Assembly: GCF_027531705.1 (NCBI RefSeq)
Contig: NZ_JAPZSP010000018.1
Span: forward strand, 300,934-364,933
From: Flavobacterium sp.
Lineage (GTDB): Bacteria > Bacteroidota > Bacteroidia > Flavobacteriales > Flavobacteriaceae
DNA: 64,000 nucleotides
Direction of reading: 5' to 3'
Shown here: positions 1-9,550 of the stretch, in pieces
Numbering within the stretch: position 1 is the stretch's first letter
Layout: each line of letters starts with the position of its first letter
Translations under genes and position numbers: made by a program
Notes under the pieces: generated by a model
Databases searched by the model: none
Seen by the model: only the letters and a program-made list of their open reading frames with translations
What the model was told of the DNA's origin: nothing

Positions 1-618
1 ATAAGTCGCACCCATTCCAGCATCATCCCAAACGATAGCTTGGTTTTTTACTAAATCAACTACACCTTTGAAATCATTTTCTTCACCAATTGGCAAAGTG
101 ATAGCAACAGCATTAGATTTTAACATGTCGCGAACTTGTTGACAAACCATCAAAAAGTTTGAACCTTGTCTATCCATTTTATTAACAAAACCGATACGAG
201 GCACACGGTATTGATCAGCTAGTCTCCAGTTAGTTTCTGATTGAGGCTCAACACCATCAACAGCACTAAATAAGAAAACCAAACCATCAAGTACACGTAA
301 CGAACGGTTTACCTCTACAGTAAAGTCAACGTGTCCAGGAGTATCAATAATATTAAAGTGATAAGGTAACGTTTCAGGTAAAAGTTTACCTTGATTAGTT
401 GGGAAATTCCATTCACAAGTTGTAGCTGCAGAAGTAATTGTAATACCTCTTTCTTGCTCTTGTGCCATCCAGTCCATTGTTGCAGCACCATCGTGTACTT
501 CTCCAATTTTGTGTGATTTTCCAGTGTAGAATAATATACGCTCAGTCGTTGTTGTTTTACCAGCATCAATGTGAGCAGCAATTCCGATATTTCTTGTATA
601 TTTAAGTTCTCTTGCCAT
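1..618 (-). CDS. fusA: Elongation factor G, N-terminal part (cut by window edge)
   Basis: Translational GTPase that drives ribosomal translocation and, with RRF, ribosome recycling. The 206 visible codons read from ATG at 618 off the left edge. They hold the G domain: the P-loop AHIDAGKTT near residue 15-25, switch I with RGITI, the DTPGH motif and NKMD. It lies 12 bp downstream of rpsG in the same direction, the usual str operon order. The protein is incomplete only because the window ends. EF-G is favoured over RF3 or TetM-type proteins by the N-terminus [13 protein letters not shown] and by the operon context. Confidence 0.97.
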   Translation of the reverse strand, partial: MARELKYTRNIGIAAHIDAGKTTTTERILFYTGKSHKIGEVHDGAATMDWMAQEQERGITITSAATTCEWNFPTNQGKLLPETLPYHFNIIDTPGHVDFTVEVNRSLRVLDGLVFLFSAVDGVEPQSETNWRLADQYRVPRIGFVNKMDRQGSNFLMVCQQVRDMLKSNAVAITLPIGEENDFKGVVDLVKNQAIVWDDAGMGATY

Positions 619-630
619 TTCTTATCCTAA

Positions 631-1107
631 TTAAAATCTAAAATGTGAGAATGCTTTGTTTGCTTCAGCCATTTTGTGAGTATCCATTCTCTTTTTAACA
701 GCAGCACCTTCTTCTTTAGCAGCAGCTAAAATTTCAGAAGCTAGTTTTTGAGCCATAGATTTCTCGTTTCTTCTACGAGCATAAAGAAGCATCCACTTCA
801 TTGCCATAGAAATTTTTCTATCTGGTCTGATTTGCATCGGAATTTGGAATGTAGCTCCACCCACTCTACGACTACGTACTTCTACGTGAGGCATAACGTT
901 AGTTAAAGCATCTTTCCAAACTTCTAAAGATGATTTTTCGTCATTTTGCTTTTTAGCTTCTACGATATCCATTGCATCATAAAATACTTTGAAAGCTGTT
1001 GATTTTTTACCATCCCACATCAAGTTGTTCACGAAACGTGTAACTAACTGATCGTTAAATTTAGGATCTGGTAAAAGAGGTCTTTTTTTGGCCTGTCTTT
1101 TTCTCAT
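631..1107 (-). CDS. rpsG: 30S ribosomal protein S7
   Basis: Primary 16S rRNA-binding protein that nucleates assembly of the 30S head and contacts the E-site tRNA. It is 158 aa, normal for the family. The N-terminus MRKRQAKKR and the central [11 protein letters not shown] and [13 protein letters not shown] segments are characteristic. It is the second gene of the rpsL-rpsG-fusA operon, 24 bp after rpsL and 12 bp before fusA. In other bacteria S7 is the translational repressor of this operon; I see no clear S7-binding fold in the short spacers here. Confidence 0.98.
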   Translation of the reverse strand: MRKRQAKKRPLLPDPKFNDQLVTRFVNNLMWDGKKSTAFKVFYDAMDIVEAKKQNDEKSSLEVWKDALTNVMPHVEVRSRRVGGATFQIPMQIRPDRKISMAMKWMLLYARRRNEKSMAQKLASEILAAAKEEGAAVKKRMDTHKMAEANKAFSHFRF

Positions 1108-1131
1108 GTCTTTTTCTTAAAAGTTTTTAAA

Positions 1132-1515
1132 TTACTTTTTTGCTTCTTTTGGGCGTTTAGCACCATACTTAGATCTTCTTTGTGTTCTTCCTGCTACACC
1201 TGATGTATCAAGCGCACCACGCACAATGTGATATCTAACTCCTGGTAAATCTTTTACCCTTCCGCCTCTCACTAATACTATCGAGTGCTCTTGTAGATTG
1301 TGTCCTTCACCTGGGATGTAAGCGTTTACTTCGTTACCATTAGTCAAACGTACACGCGCAACTTTACGCATTGCAGAGTTTGGTTTTTTTGGTGTTGTAG
1401 TGTAAACACGAGTACAAACCCCTCTTCTTTGAGGACAAGAATCTAAAGCAACCGATTTACTCTTCTTAGTGATTTGAGTTCTTCCTGTTCTTACTAATTG
1501 TTGAATAGTTGGCAT
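1132..1515 (-). CDS. rpsL: 30S ribosomal protein S12
   Basis: Decoding-centre protein of the small subunit. It is 127 aa and begins [12 protein letters not shown]. The conserved [17 protein letters not shown] segment carries the lysine (equivalent of K43 in Escherichia coli) at which streptomycin-resistance changes occur, and it is wild type here (KKPNS). The second conserved loop, [10 protein letters not shown], is also intact. It is the first gene of the str operon, with a -7-like box about 55 bp upstream. Confidence 0.98.
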
Positions 1516-1568
1516 AATTAAATACTAAAAATTACTTGTTTATAAAATTCCCGCTTTTTACGGGGTTG

Positions 1569-1576
1569 CAAATGTA
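1569..1576 (-). promoter_or_regulatory. Putative -7 box of the str operon
   Basis: On the minus strand the octamer is TACATTTG, a full match to the Bacteroidota -7 consensus TAnnTTTG. It lies 53 bp before the rpsL ATG, giving a leader of about 50 nt. The leader contains a short CCCG/CGGG hairpin at about 1548-1565. I see no clear -33 TTG. Confidence 0.55.
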
Positions 1577-1790
1577 GTAATTATTTTTAATAAAAAAAAT
1601 GTTAATTGATTAATTTTTTTACGAACTAAATATTTGTTTTTTAGCGGAATAAAGAATAGCCATTCACAACTTTTTGTTTTAACATTCACTTACTAGACAA
1701 TGGCTATTTCAATACAGTTTGTGAACAAATAAAAAAACACAAGAAAAATGTGATTTTTACGTTATTTTTACAACCAATTCAAAACCTAAA
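1577..1790. other. Gene-free stretch with a 10-bp inverted repeat
   Basis: No ORF or RNA gene is seen between the str promoter and the structured repeat. The stretch is very AT rich. It holds the perfect inverted repeat AATAGCCATT (1655-1664) and AATGGCTATT (1699-1708) with a 34-nt loop. Inside it the heptamer CATTCAC occurs twice as a direct repeat. There is no U-tract, so this is not an obvious terminator. Confidence 0.5.
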
Positions 1791-1900
1791 TAGCCCTGAT
1801 AGTAGTGGAAATCCTTTTCTTTTTTTCTTTAAAAAAGAAAAGATTGCAACGAATAGCAGGAAATACATAACCTGAAAAATCCCGAGCCATTAGCTCCTAA
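1791..1900 (+). repeat. Dispersed structured repeat, copy 1
   Basis: First of seven copies in the window. Shared landmarks are TAGCCCTGAT at the 5' end, an A/T-rich or GC-rich variable hairpin, AGCAGGAA about 60 bases in, and a tail ending GAGCCATTNGCTCCTA. CCTG-a-TA pairs with TA-g-CAGG. It may correspond to the Rfam Flavo-1 motif, which I cannot test here. It ends immediately before the GTG start of the next gene, and its 3' end supplies a TAACTTTA box-like sequence. Confidence 0.75.
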
Positions 1901-1911
1901 CTTTAAAAATA

Positions 1912-3582
1912 GTGAAGCACTTTTTGCATTTATTTTTGTTAATTAACCTAAGTTGTTTTGGGCAAAATTTTCATTTAGAAATAGCTGGAAATAACAAAAA
2001 CGAAACAAAAATTATTGACTCGATTGGCTACAAAAAGAAACTTAAGGAAGAAAAATTAATTATAAACGAGCTTGAAAACCTAACAAAAGAATTACAACAA
2101 ATTGGTTTTATTGAAAATAGAATTAGCAGCCAAAGCAAATTAAATGATTCGATAAATGTTGTAAAATACAATCTTGGAAAAAGAACAGATTTTATACACA
2201 TATATATAGGTAAAGATGATGCGTTAAGAAAACTTATTTTTGAAAAAGAAAAAGACACCATAATTATTCCTTTCACTAAAACAGAACTTTTTTTAAAAGA
2301 ATCAATTTCAAAACTTGAAAAAAAAGGCTATTCGCTTGCTAAATTACAGTTGGTTAATTTTAGAAAAAGTGACTCCAACCTTATTTGTGATTTGGTAACA
2401 AAAACAGACAAGGTCAGAAAACTTGATGAAATTGTGATTAAAGGTTTTGAAAAATTTCCGATTGGTTTTAAAAAAAATATCGAACGAAATTACAAAAAGA
2501 AAGCTTTTAACCAAGAACATGTAAAAAAGATAAATAGTGATTTTGACAAAATCAGATTTGTCAAACAATTGAAGTATCCCGAAATATTGTTTACAAAAGA
2601 CTCAACCAAAGTTTTTGTTTATTTAGATAAAAGCAACTCAAATACCTTTGATGGTTTTATTGGATTTGGCAACAATGAGGAAAATAAAATTAAATTTAAC
2701 GGTTATCTAGATTTGAATTTAGTGAACCTATTAAAATCAGGTGAAACTTTTATGTTAAATTGGAAAAGTGATGGAAATAACCAAAAGACATTTAATGCTT
2801 CACTAGAGCTTCCATACATTTTTAAAAGTCCATTAGGGATAAAAGGGCAATTGAATATCTTTAAACAAGACAGCACATTTCAAAACACGAAAACTGCTAT
2901 TGATCTTGGTTATTACTTTTCTTCAAATTCAAAATTATTTTTGGGCTATCAATCATCTGAATCAAATGATATTCAGAATGCAAATTCGAGTTTGTTGAAT
3001 GATTTTAACAATTCGTTTTTCACAACTAATTATGATTTTTCAAAAACAACACCAAGAGACAATTACGACGCACTTCTATTTCCTGAAAAAACTAAAATTT
3101 GGATAAAAACTGGATTTGGGAATAGAGCAACTCTAAACAGCACAGAAAAACAATTTTTTACCGAAATAAATTTGAAAAACAACTTTTATTTAAATGAGAG
3201 AAACAGCATCAGCATAAAAAGCCAAAATTTCTTTTTGCAAAGCGATAACTATATAATTAACGAACTTTATCGTTTTGGCGGAGTAAATTCAATTAGAGGG
3301 TTTAATGAAAATAGTCTTCAAGGTAGTTTTTTTAGTTCAATTTTGACAGAATATAGATATACTATTAGCCAAAGTCTTTACACTCATTCTGTCATTGACT
3401 ACGGTTATTACCAAGATAAAACATCAAAAACTAATGGAAACCTGTACGGATTAGGTTTTGGAATAGGATTATTGACCAAAAACGGCTTATTCAATCTGCT
3501 TTACGCAAATGGAAGTTCAGACAACCAAGCTATAAAACTCTCAAATTCAGTAATTCACATAAGTCTAAAAACGAATTTTTAA
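1912..3582 (+). CDS. Omp85/BamA-like outer-membrane protein
   Basis: Predicted outer-membrane barrel of the surface antigen D15 (Omp85) superfamily, 556 aa. It has an N-terminal signal peptide (HFLHLFLLINLSCFGQ), a soluble lysine-rich region resembling POTRA segments (about residues 40-240), and a C-terminal barrel. The barrel carries RFGGVNSIRGFNENS, a match to the (V/I)RGF loop of Omp85 proteins, and ends with a terminal Phe. The start is GTG, directly after a structured repeat. It is shorter than BamA itself, so it is more likely an accessory Omp85 or TamA/TPS-like protein. Its substrate is unknown. Confidence 0.75.
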   Translation: MKHFLHLFLLINLSCFGQNFHLEIAGNNKNETKIIDSIGYKKKLKEEKLIINELENLTKELQQIGFIENRISSQSKLNDSINVVKYNLGKRTDFIHIYIGKDDALRKLIFEKEKDTIIIPFTKTELFLKESISKLEKKGYSLAKLQLVNFRKSDSNLICDLVTKTDKVRKLDEIVIKGFEKFPIGFKKNIERNYKKKAFNQEHVKKINSDFDKIRFVKQLKYPEILFTKDSTKVFVYLDKSNSNTFDGFIGFGNNEENKIKFNGYLDLNLVNLLKSGETFMLNWKSDGNNQKTFNASLELPYIFKSPLGIKGQLNIFKQDSTFQNTKTAIDLGYYFSSNSKLFLGYQSSESNDIQNANSSLLNDFNNSFFTTNYDFSKTTPRDNYDALLFPEKTKIWIKTGFGNRATLNSTEKQFFTEINLKNNFYLNERNSISIKSQNFFLQSDNYIINELYRFGGVNSIRGFNENSLQGSFFSSILTEYRYTISQSLYTHSVIDYGYYQDKTSKTNGNLYGLGFGIGLLTKNGLFNLLYANGSSDNQAIKLSNSVIHISLKTNF

Positions 3583-3620
3583 AGAATTTGTGTTAAATAT
3601 TAAATTTAAGTTAATAAAAG

Positions 3621-3652
3621 TTTGGAATGTTAACGAATAATTAAGACTTTTG
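3621..3652 (+). promoter_or_regulatory. Putative promoter of the susC-like operon
   Basis: TTTG at 3621-3624 and GACTTTTG at 3645-3652 are separated by 20 bp. This fits the Bacteroidota arrangement of a TTTG -33 element and a TAnnTTTG -7 box with one mismatch. The ATG of the SusC-like gene follows 28 bp later. Confidence 0.45.
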
Positions 3653-3679
3653 ATGCAAACTAATTCAAAATAATAGAAT

Positions 3680-6600
3680 ATGAAACTAAAGTTTAATGGA
3701 TTCTTAGCAATGTTCTTATTGCTAATGGCGCAACTAACGTTCGCGCAAGACAAATCGGTTAGCGGAACAGTAACAGACCAGAGTGGTTTGCCGTTGCCAG
3801 GAGTTAATGTCCTTGTAAAAGGAAGTCAAAATGGTACACAAACCGATTTTGATGGTAAATTTAAAGTAGCTGCAACACAAGGTCAGACTTTAGTGTTCAG
3901 TTTTACTGGTATGAAAACAACCGAAGCTAAGGCATCTAACGGAATGAAAGTTAAGATGGCTGATGATTCTGTTGTACTAGAAGGTGTTGTAGTAACGGCT
4001 TTTGGAATCAAAAGAAAGCCAAGTGATTTAGGTTACTCTGTTAGTTCTGTTAAAGCTGCAGATATTACCGAAAATACTGAGCCAGACTTAGTAAGATCTT
4101 TATCTGGAAAAGTAGCGGGTGTTAATGTGAACTTTTCAACTGGTGTTGCTGGTGCTGCAAACCAAATAGTAATTAGAGGTGTTAGTTCTTTAACTGGGAA
4201 CACTCAACCACTTGTAATTGTTGACGGTATATCATACAGCACAAATGAAATTACTACTTCTAGTCAAATTACAGGTGGTGGTGGTTATGAATCTGCGCTT
4301 TCAACATTAGACCCTAATGATATTGAAAGTGTTAACGTCCTAAAAAGTGCAGCATCTGCAGCTCTTTATGGCTCAAGAGCAGCAAATGGAGTAATAGTTA
4401 TCACAACAAAGTCAGGCTCAGGAAAATCTAAAAAAGCTCAGAAACTGAATGTTACAGTTGGATCAGGAGTATATTTTGAAAACATAGCTAATTTACCAGA
4501 GTTCCAAAACACATATGGAGCTGGATCAAACTTTATCTACGCTAACGCAAATGGATCATGGGGACCAAGATTTGATACTCCAAATCCTACACTAGGAGTG
4601 GCTTTAGATGGTACAATTCCAACATGGGCTCCTATTTTAGCTGCATTCCCTGAAATTGGACCTAGAGTAAAATATGAAGCTAAACCAAATAACGTAAAAG
4701 ACCTTTTCAGAACAGGAACCGTTATTGATAAAACTATAGGATTTAATTATTCAGGACAAGATGGTAATTTTAGTGGAACCTTGTCTGATTTAAGACAAGA
4801 TGGATATATCCCATTTAACACTTATGACAGAACTTCTATGTCAGTTGGCGGTAACTTTAAATTAAATAAAAAGTTAACTATGGGTGGTAATATGTCTTAT
4901 TCAAGAACAAAACAAATCGGTGGTTTCTTTGGTGAAAATCAATTCAATGGCTCTTCATCATCATTTGCAAGAACATTATTTTTAGCTCGTAACTGGGATT
5001 TAAACTTACCTTATGTAAACCCTGTAACGGGAGGGTCAGTAACCCCAAACGGGACGCAATTCGACCATCCTTTATGGTCTTGGGAAAATGACCAAATTAT
5101 TACAAACACTAACAGAACTGTTGCTGGATTGAATCTAAACTATTTATTCAATGATAATATTTCTGCAACTTATAGATTAGGTTTAAACAGATACAACCTT
5201 AGCAGAAATGAAATTAGAGATAAAGTTTCAAGAGCATCAAATGGTTTAGGAAATATTAGAAATGATGTATTTATAAATGAGGATATTGAATCTACATTAT
5301 TGTTTAATTTCAATTACAAGTTATCAGAATCATTTGGATTAGAAGCAATTTTAGGAAATAATATATTACAAAATAATAACTCGCAAGTAACAAATGAAGG
5401 TAGAGAAATAGTTTTACCAGAAATTTTTACTCTTAACAATACTAAAACTGTTGTTAATTTATTAGACGAAAGATTTCAGAAAAGAAACGTCGGAGTTTTT
5501 GCTGATGCAACTTTAGCATACAAAAACTTCTTATTTCTAAATGCTACAGGAAGAAATGACTGGTCTTCTTCGCTGCCAAAATCTAACAATTCATACTTTT
5601 ACCCAGCAATTAGCGCTTCTTTTGTATTAACTGAAGCATTAAAAACCAACAGTGATATACTAACTTATGCAAAATTCAGAGGTAGCTATGCTAAGATTGG
5701 AAGAGATGCTGAATCTGAATTTACAAGAAGAAGTTTTATTTTAGGCACAGCTTTCAATAATCAGTCAACTATTGGAAACAGTTCTTTTCTTGCTGACCCA
5801 AATGTTGAGCCTGAATTCTCAACAGAAACTGAGTTTGGAACAGAACTTGAGTTTTTTAACAAAAGAATTGGAGTTGATTTAACTCTTTACAACAGAAAGA
5901 CTACTAATTTAATTACAGAATTACCAACACCATCAAGCTCAGGGTTTGAAAACCTTAACACAAATGCAGGGGAAATGGAAAATAAAGGTATTGAATTAGC
6001 ATTAACACTTATTCCAATAAAAACCAAAGACTTAAAATGGACTGTTACAACAATTTTCAGCAAAAATAAGAATAAGGTTTTAACTGTTGGAGATGGAGTT
6101 GAAAGAAGACAATTAGACCCAAATGCAGTAGCATATGCAATTCCTGGCGAAGCTTTTGGTGTATTTTATGGTACAAAATTCGCAAGAGATGCAAATGGAA
6201 ACTATTTAATAAATCCTTCTGGAGGTGGAATTATTCAATCACCAGAACTTGGTATAATTGGAGATCCAAATGCTGATTTCAAAGTGAGTTTCACAAATGC
6301 TTTAGCATACAAAGGATTTACATTAAGATCTCAATTTGATTGGAAGCAAGGTGGTGATGTAAGTTCATCTACTATAAGCACCTTGTTAGGAAGAGGAGTT
6401 ACTAAAGATACTGAAGATAGAGAAAAAACATTTATTATCCCAGGATTTTATGGTAACAATGACGGAACACCAATTTTGGATGCTAATAACAATCAAATAC
6501 CTAACACAACACAATTGAGCATGAACGAGTTATACTTCTCTCCTGCAGGTGGTAATACATTTGGAATTAATAGTGTTGATGAGGCAGAAGTATATGACGG

Positions 6601-6853
6601 AACAGTTTTTAGATTAAGAGAGATAAGCCTTACTTATGATTTACCTGCTAAATTTTTAGAAAAATCTCCTTTTGGTCAAGTTAGTTTAAGCGTTATGGGA
6701 AATAATCTTTGGTATTTTGCACCTAATGTTCCTAAATATACGAATTTTGATCCAGATACAACAAGTTACGGAGGAACTTTTTTACAAGGTATTGAAACTT
6801 CTGCAGCACCAACTGCAAAACGTTTTGGTTTTAAAATCAATTTAACCTTTTAA
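3680..6853 (+). CDS. SusC/RagA family TonB-linked outer-membrane transporter
   Basis: A 1057-aa TonB-dependent transporter. In order it has a signal peptide (cleavage after LTFAQ), a carboxypeptidase-D regulatory-like domain (about residues 26-100; VSGTVTDQSGLPLPGVNV, GTQTDFDGKF), a plug domain (about 105-240) and a 22-strand-type barrel ending in Phe. The plug carries the SusC signature around ESVNVLKSAASAALYGSRAA and GVIVITTKSG. It is followed 16 bp later by a SusD-like lipoprotein, with which it would form the usual lidded importer. No glycoside hydrolase, protease or regulator lies next to it, so the substrate cannot be inferred. Confidence 0.93.
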   Translation: MKLKFNGFLAMFLLLMAQLTFAQDKSVSGTVTDQSGLPLPGVNVLVKGSQNGTQTDFDGKFKVAATQGQTLVFSFTGMKTTEAKASNGMKVKMADDSVVLEGVVVTAFGIKRKPSDLGYSVSSVKAADITENTEPDLVRSLSGKVAGVNVNFSTGVAGAANQIVIRGVSSLTGNTQPLVIVDGISYSTNEITTSSQITGGGGYESALSTLDPNDIESVNVLKSAASAALYGSRAANGVIVITTKSGSGKSKKAQKLNVTVGSGVYFENIANLPEFQNTYGAGSNFIYANANGSWGPRFDTPNPTLGVALDGTIPTWAPILAAFPEIGPRVKYEAKPNNVKDLFRTGTVIDKTIGFNYSGQDGNFSGTLSDLRQDGYIPFNTYDRTSMSVGGNFKLNKKLTMGGNMSYSRTKQIGGFFGENQFNGSSSSFARTLFLARNWDLNLPYVNPVTGGSVTPNGTQFDHPLWSWENDQIITNTNRTVAGLNLNYLFNDNISATYRLGLNRYNLSRNEIRDKVSRASNGLGNIRNDVFINEDIESTLLFNFNYKLSESFGLEAILGNNILQNNNSQVTNEGREIVLPEIFTLNNTKTVVNLLDERFQKRNVGVFADATLAYKNFLFLNATGRNDWSSSLPKSNNSYFYPAISASFVLTEALKTNSDILTYAKFRGSYAKIGRDAESEFTRRSFILGTAFNNQSTIGNSSFLADPNVEPEFSTETEFGTELEFFNKRIGVDLTLYNRKTTNLITELPTPSSSGFENLNTNAGEMENKGIELALTLIPIKTKDLKWTVTTIFSKNKNKVLTVGDGVERRQLDPNAVAYAIPGEAFGVFYGTKFARDANGNYLINPSGGGIIQSPELGIIGDPNADFKVSFTNALAYKGFTLRSQFDWKQGGDVSSSTISTLLGRGVTKDTEDREKTFIIPGFYGNNDGTPILDANNNQIPNTTQLSMNELYFSPAGGNTFGINSVDEAEVYDGTVFRLREISLTYDLPAKFLEKSPFGQVSLSVMGNNLWYFAPNVPKYTNFDPDTTSYGGTFLQGIETSAAPTAKRFGFKINLTF

Positions 6854-6869
6854 TTAAAAAATAAAAAAA

Positions 6870-8588
6870 ATGAAATTACAAAATAATATAAACATGATAA
6901 AGTCATTTGCATTAGTAGCATTATCGAGTGCTATGATTGCAGGGTGTAGTGACTATTTAGATGTAGATAAGGATACTGATTACCCTACTACTGCTCCTCT
7001 AAACTTACTTTTAACTAACACACAAGTAAGTTTGTCAAGTGTAACAGATTTTAATGTAAATGGTGGTCAAATACTAGCGGTTTACACTCATCAGATGACC
7101 ACAAGAGAAGATCCAGATCAGTATGGTGCAAAAGTTGATGACATTTCAATGAATAATGATTGGGATAATGTATATTTAACATTAACAGATATTGAATCAC
7201 TAATAAAGCAATCTACTGAATCAGGTGATTTAGTATATGCTGGTATTGGCAAAATACAAAAAGCATATTTAATGTCTTTAGCTGTCGATTTATGGGGGGA
7301 TGTTCCTTTTTCACAATCAACACAATTAGAGGCTGGAATAATAGCTCCTAAATTTGACAATCAAGAAGATATTTATGATGCCGTTTTTGATTTAATTGAT
7401 GCTGGTAAAGCAGATGTTCTAACAAATGCAGGTACAAAAAAACCAGCTGCAGACGATTTGTTTTATGCAGGGAACAAAGATAAATGGGTAAGATTTGCTA
7501 ACACTCTAAAATTGAAACTTTATAATCAAACAAGACTGGCAACAAACTTTGATCAAGCTGGTTTTGATGCATTAATTACAGAAAATAACTTTTTTCAAAG
7601 TAATGCAGATGATTTTGAATTTAAACACTTTAACGTAGTTGCTCCGACTGCTGAAAGAAATCGTTTATTTAGAGATTCATATGAGAGTACACAATTTGGT
7701 GCCTATCAAAGTCCATGGTTTTATGAAGTAATGAAAGGTATGAATCCAAATATTCATAATGGCAATGCTGATCCAAGATTAAATTATTATTTCTATAATC
7801 AGTTAAAACCAAATCAATTTCCCCCAGACCAAGGAGTAACAGCAACAGGTAACCCAGGAGCTGATTATTGGGATAAATCTACTGGTTTTTTCAGTATCAG
7901 ATTTGGTAGCACTGGACCAGATAGAGATAAGAGCGCTGAAAACTCATATACTTATCCTGGTATTTTCCAATGTGGCGGAAGATATAATGATGGTTTAGGT
8001 GGTTCTGTCGCAACTTTTAATTCAACAACATTCTTCCAAGGTAAAGGCATTGCTCCAAAAAGAATTTTAACTTATGATGAGTTTTTATATATTCAAGCTG
8101 AACTTATAGAAGTAGGTAAATTAACAGGAAGTGCATCTGCAAAATTACAAGCTGCTATGGTTGCAAGTTTTGCAAAAGTTGACCAAGTTGTTGCAAATAG
8201 TGGAACTACTCAAGTAGTACCTGTTTTATCAGGAACACCAGCAGTTAATACATTTATAGCGAATGTTATTGCTGAATACAATGCTGCCGTTGGACCAAAA
8301 AAACTTGAAGTGATTATGACACAAAAATGGGTTGCAACTGCTGGAGATCCAACAGATCAATATTCAGATTACAGAAGAACTGGTTTCCCAGTTTTGGCAA
8401 ATCCTCTTAGCACAACACAAGAATATCAATTAAATAATGGTGATGCGTTTCCATTAAACGATGCTCAAACTGTATTAAATAACCCATATCAAGTATCATT
8501 ATTCTGGCCACAATCAGAATTGAACTCGAATGCAAGTGCTCCTGGTCAAAAAAATCCAGCAACATATAAAATCTTTTGGGATAATTAA
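6870..8588 (+). CDS. SusD/RagB family outer-membrane lipoprotein
   Basis: Surface substrate-binding partner of the SusC-like transporter, 572 aa. The signal peptide ends in a lipobox (AMIAGC), with lipidation expected at the Cys near residue 26. Segments such as DKWVRFANTLKLKL, LTYDEFLYIQAELIE and the C-terminal NNPYQVSLFWPQSELNS match the SusD-like_2 branch. ATG at 6870 follows an A-rich leader. An internal ATG at 6894 (MIKSFALVAL) is possible but would shorten the n-region. It is the middle gene of a three-gene operon. Confidence 0.9.
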   Translation: MKLQNNINMIKSFALVALSSAMIAGCSDYLDVDKDTDYPTTAPLNLLLTNTQVSLSSVTDFNVNGGQILAVYTHQMTTREDPDQYGAKVDDISMNNDWDNVYLTLTDIESLIKQSTESGDLVYAGIGKIQKAYLMSLAVDLWGDVPFSQSTQLEAGIIAPKFDNQEDIYDAVFDLIDAGKADVLTNAGTKKPAADDLFYAGNKDKWVRFANTLKLKLYNQTRLATNFDQAGFDALITENNFFQSNADDFEFKHFNVVAPTAERNRLFRDSYESTQFGAYQSPWFYEVMKGMNPNIHNGNADPRLNYYFYNQLKPNQFPPDQGVTATGNPGADYWDKSTGFFSIRFGSTGPDRDKSAENSYTYPGIFQCGGRYNDGLGGSVATFNSTTFFQGKGIAPKRILTYDEFLYIQAELIEVGKLTGSASAKLQAAMVASFAKVDQVVANSGTTQVVPVLSGTPAVNTFIANVIAEYNAAVGPKKLEVIMTQKWVATAGDPTDQYSDYRRTGFPVLANPLSTTQEYQLNNGDAFPLNDAQTVLNNPYQVSLFWPQSELNSNASAPGQKNPATYKIFWDN

Positions 8589-8605
8589 TTTTAAAATTTA
8601 AAGAA

Positions 8606-9487
8606 ATGAAAAAAATAAAATTTTTAATAGCAACTTTAATTGTAGTTTTCTACTCTTGTGAAAAAGACGGTGGAGATTCTGCAATAGAGTTTCAAAATGG
8701 TGCAACACCAAATATAACCAAAACAGCTGGTACCGATCAAGGAATTAATTTATTGGCTCTTAATTCGGGAGGTGATCTTAATATTGGTTTAACAGTAGGC
8801 GTCGGAATGGGTGATGTTGCTTCGATGGATATAATAGGTTTTTATACCAAAGGAACTACCAAAGAAAGAGGTGTTCTAAAAACAGGAATTACATCTTTCC
8901 CTTCTCAAATAGTAATAACTAAAGCTGATTTGTATAACGCTTTCACAAGTGTTAATTCGGCAAGTGATGTTAGTCTAACAGATAAATTATTAATTACTGC
9001 TGAAATTACTTTAAAAAATGGAACAGTAGTTAAAATTTACAGAGATAACGGAGATAGAAATTTCGGAGCTGATATATCAAATTCTGCAATGTTTAAGGTT
9101 TTTCAAGAATATATTGTATCTTGTCCACTAAATGATGCTTCATTGTTTAATGGTAACTATACTGTTGTTGATGATCAATGGGCTGATTATGCAGCTGGAG
9201 ATACAGTACCCGTTTCATATGTTCCTTCAGACGGAACATTTAAGTTTAGAATTTTAAATACATCAAATCCATATTTAGTAAATACCAGTTCATATTATCT
9301 TGTAACTATCAACCCAACAAACAACTCAGTTTCTTTGGTCTCTAATGAACCTCTAAATTACGGTGGTGGGTTTATTGTTAACGCAACTGGGAATGGAACA
9401 GTTGGTTCTTGTACGGGAGATATAAATTTAAAAGTTAGCTATAGTGGATCTTCACAAAATCAAACATTTAATTTAATTAAACAATAA
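8606..9487 (+). CDS. Predicted lipoprotein, third gene of the SusCD operon
   Basis: A 293-aa protein of unknown function. The N-terminus MKKIKFLIATLIVVFYSC is a lipoprotein signal with Cys18 as the lipidation site. The rest is beta-rich and serine/threonine/asparagine-rich, like SusE/SusF-type surface lipoproteins, though I recognise no defined domain. It starts 17 bp after the SusD-like gene and is followed by a strong terminator, so it closes the operon. A role in binding the imported substrate is inferred from position only. Confidence 0.7.
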   Translation: MKKIKFLIATLIVVFYSCEKDGGDSAIEFQNGATPNITKTAGTDQGINLLALNSGGDLNIGLTVGVGMGDVASMDIIGFYTKGTTKERGVLKTGITSFPSQIVITKADLYNAFTSVNSASDVSLTDKLLITAEITLKNGTVVKIYRDNGDRNFGADISNSAMFKVFQEYIVSCPLNDASLFNGNYTVVDDQWADYAAGDTVPVSYVPSDGTFKFRILNTSNPYLVNTSSYYLVTINPTNNSVSLVSNEPLNYGGGFIVNATGNGTVGSCTGDINLKVSYSGSSQNQTFNLIKQ

Positions 9488-9505
9488 TAATTTAATTCTA
9501 TTCAC

Positions 9506-9537
9506 AAAACCACCAGCCAAAAACTGGTGGTTTTTTT
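9506..9537 (+). terminator. Terminator of the SusCD operon
   Basis: An 11-bp perfect stem (AAAACCACCAG with CTGGTGGTTTT), a 7-nt loop and a run of seven T at 9531-9537. The T-run touches the -7 box of the next gene. Confidence 0.92.
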
Positions 9538-9538
9538 A

Positions 9539-9546
9539 TATCTTTG
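9539..9546 (+). promoter_or_regulatory. -7 box of rlmB, likely leaderless transcript
   Basis: TATCTTTG matches TAnnTTTG exactly and lies only 4 bp before the ATG at 9551. Transcription would start at or next to the start codon. The box directly follows the upstream terminator. Confidence 0.6.
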
Positions 9547-9550
9547 CGCC

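Noticed and set aside
3680..9487. Polysaccharide utilisation locus
   Set aside because: No carbohydrate-active enzyme or hybrid regulator accompanies the SusC/SusD pair.
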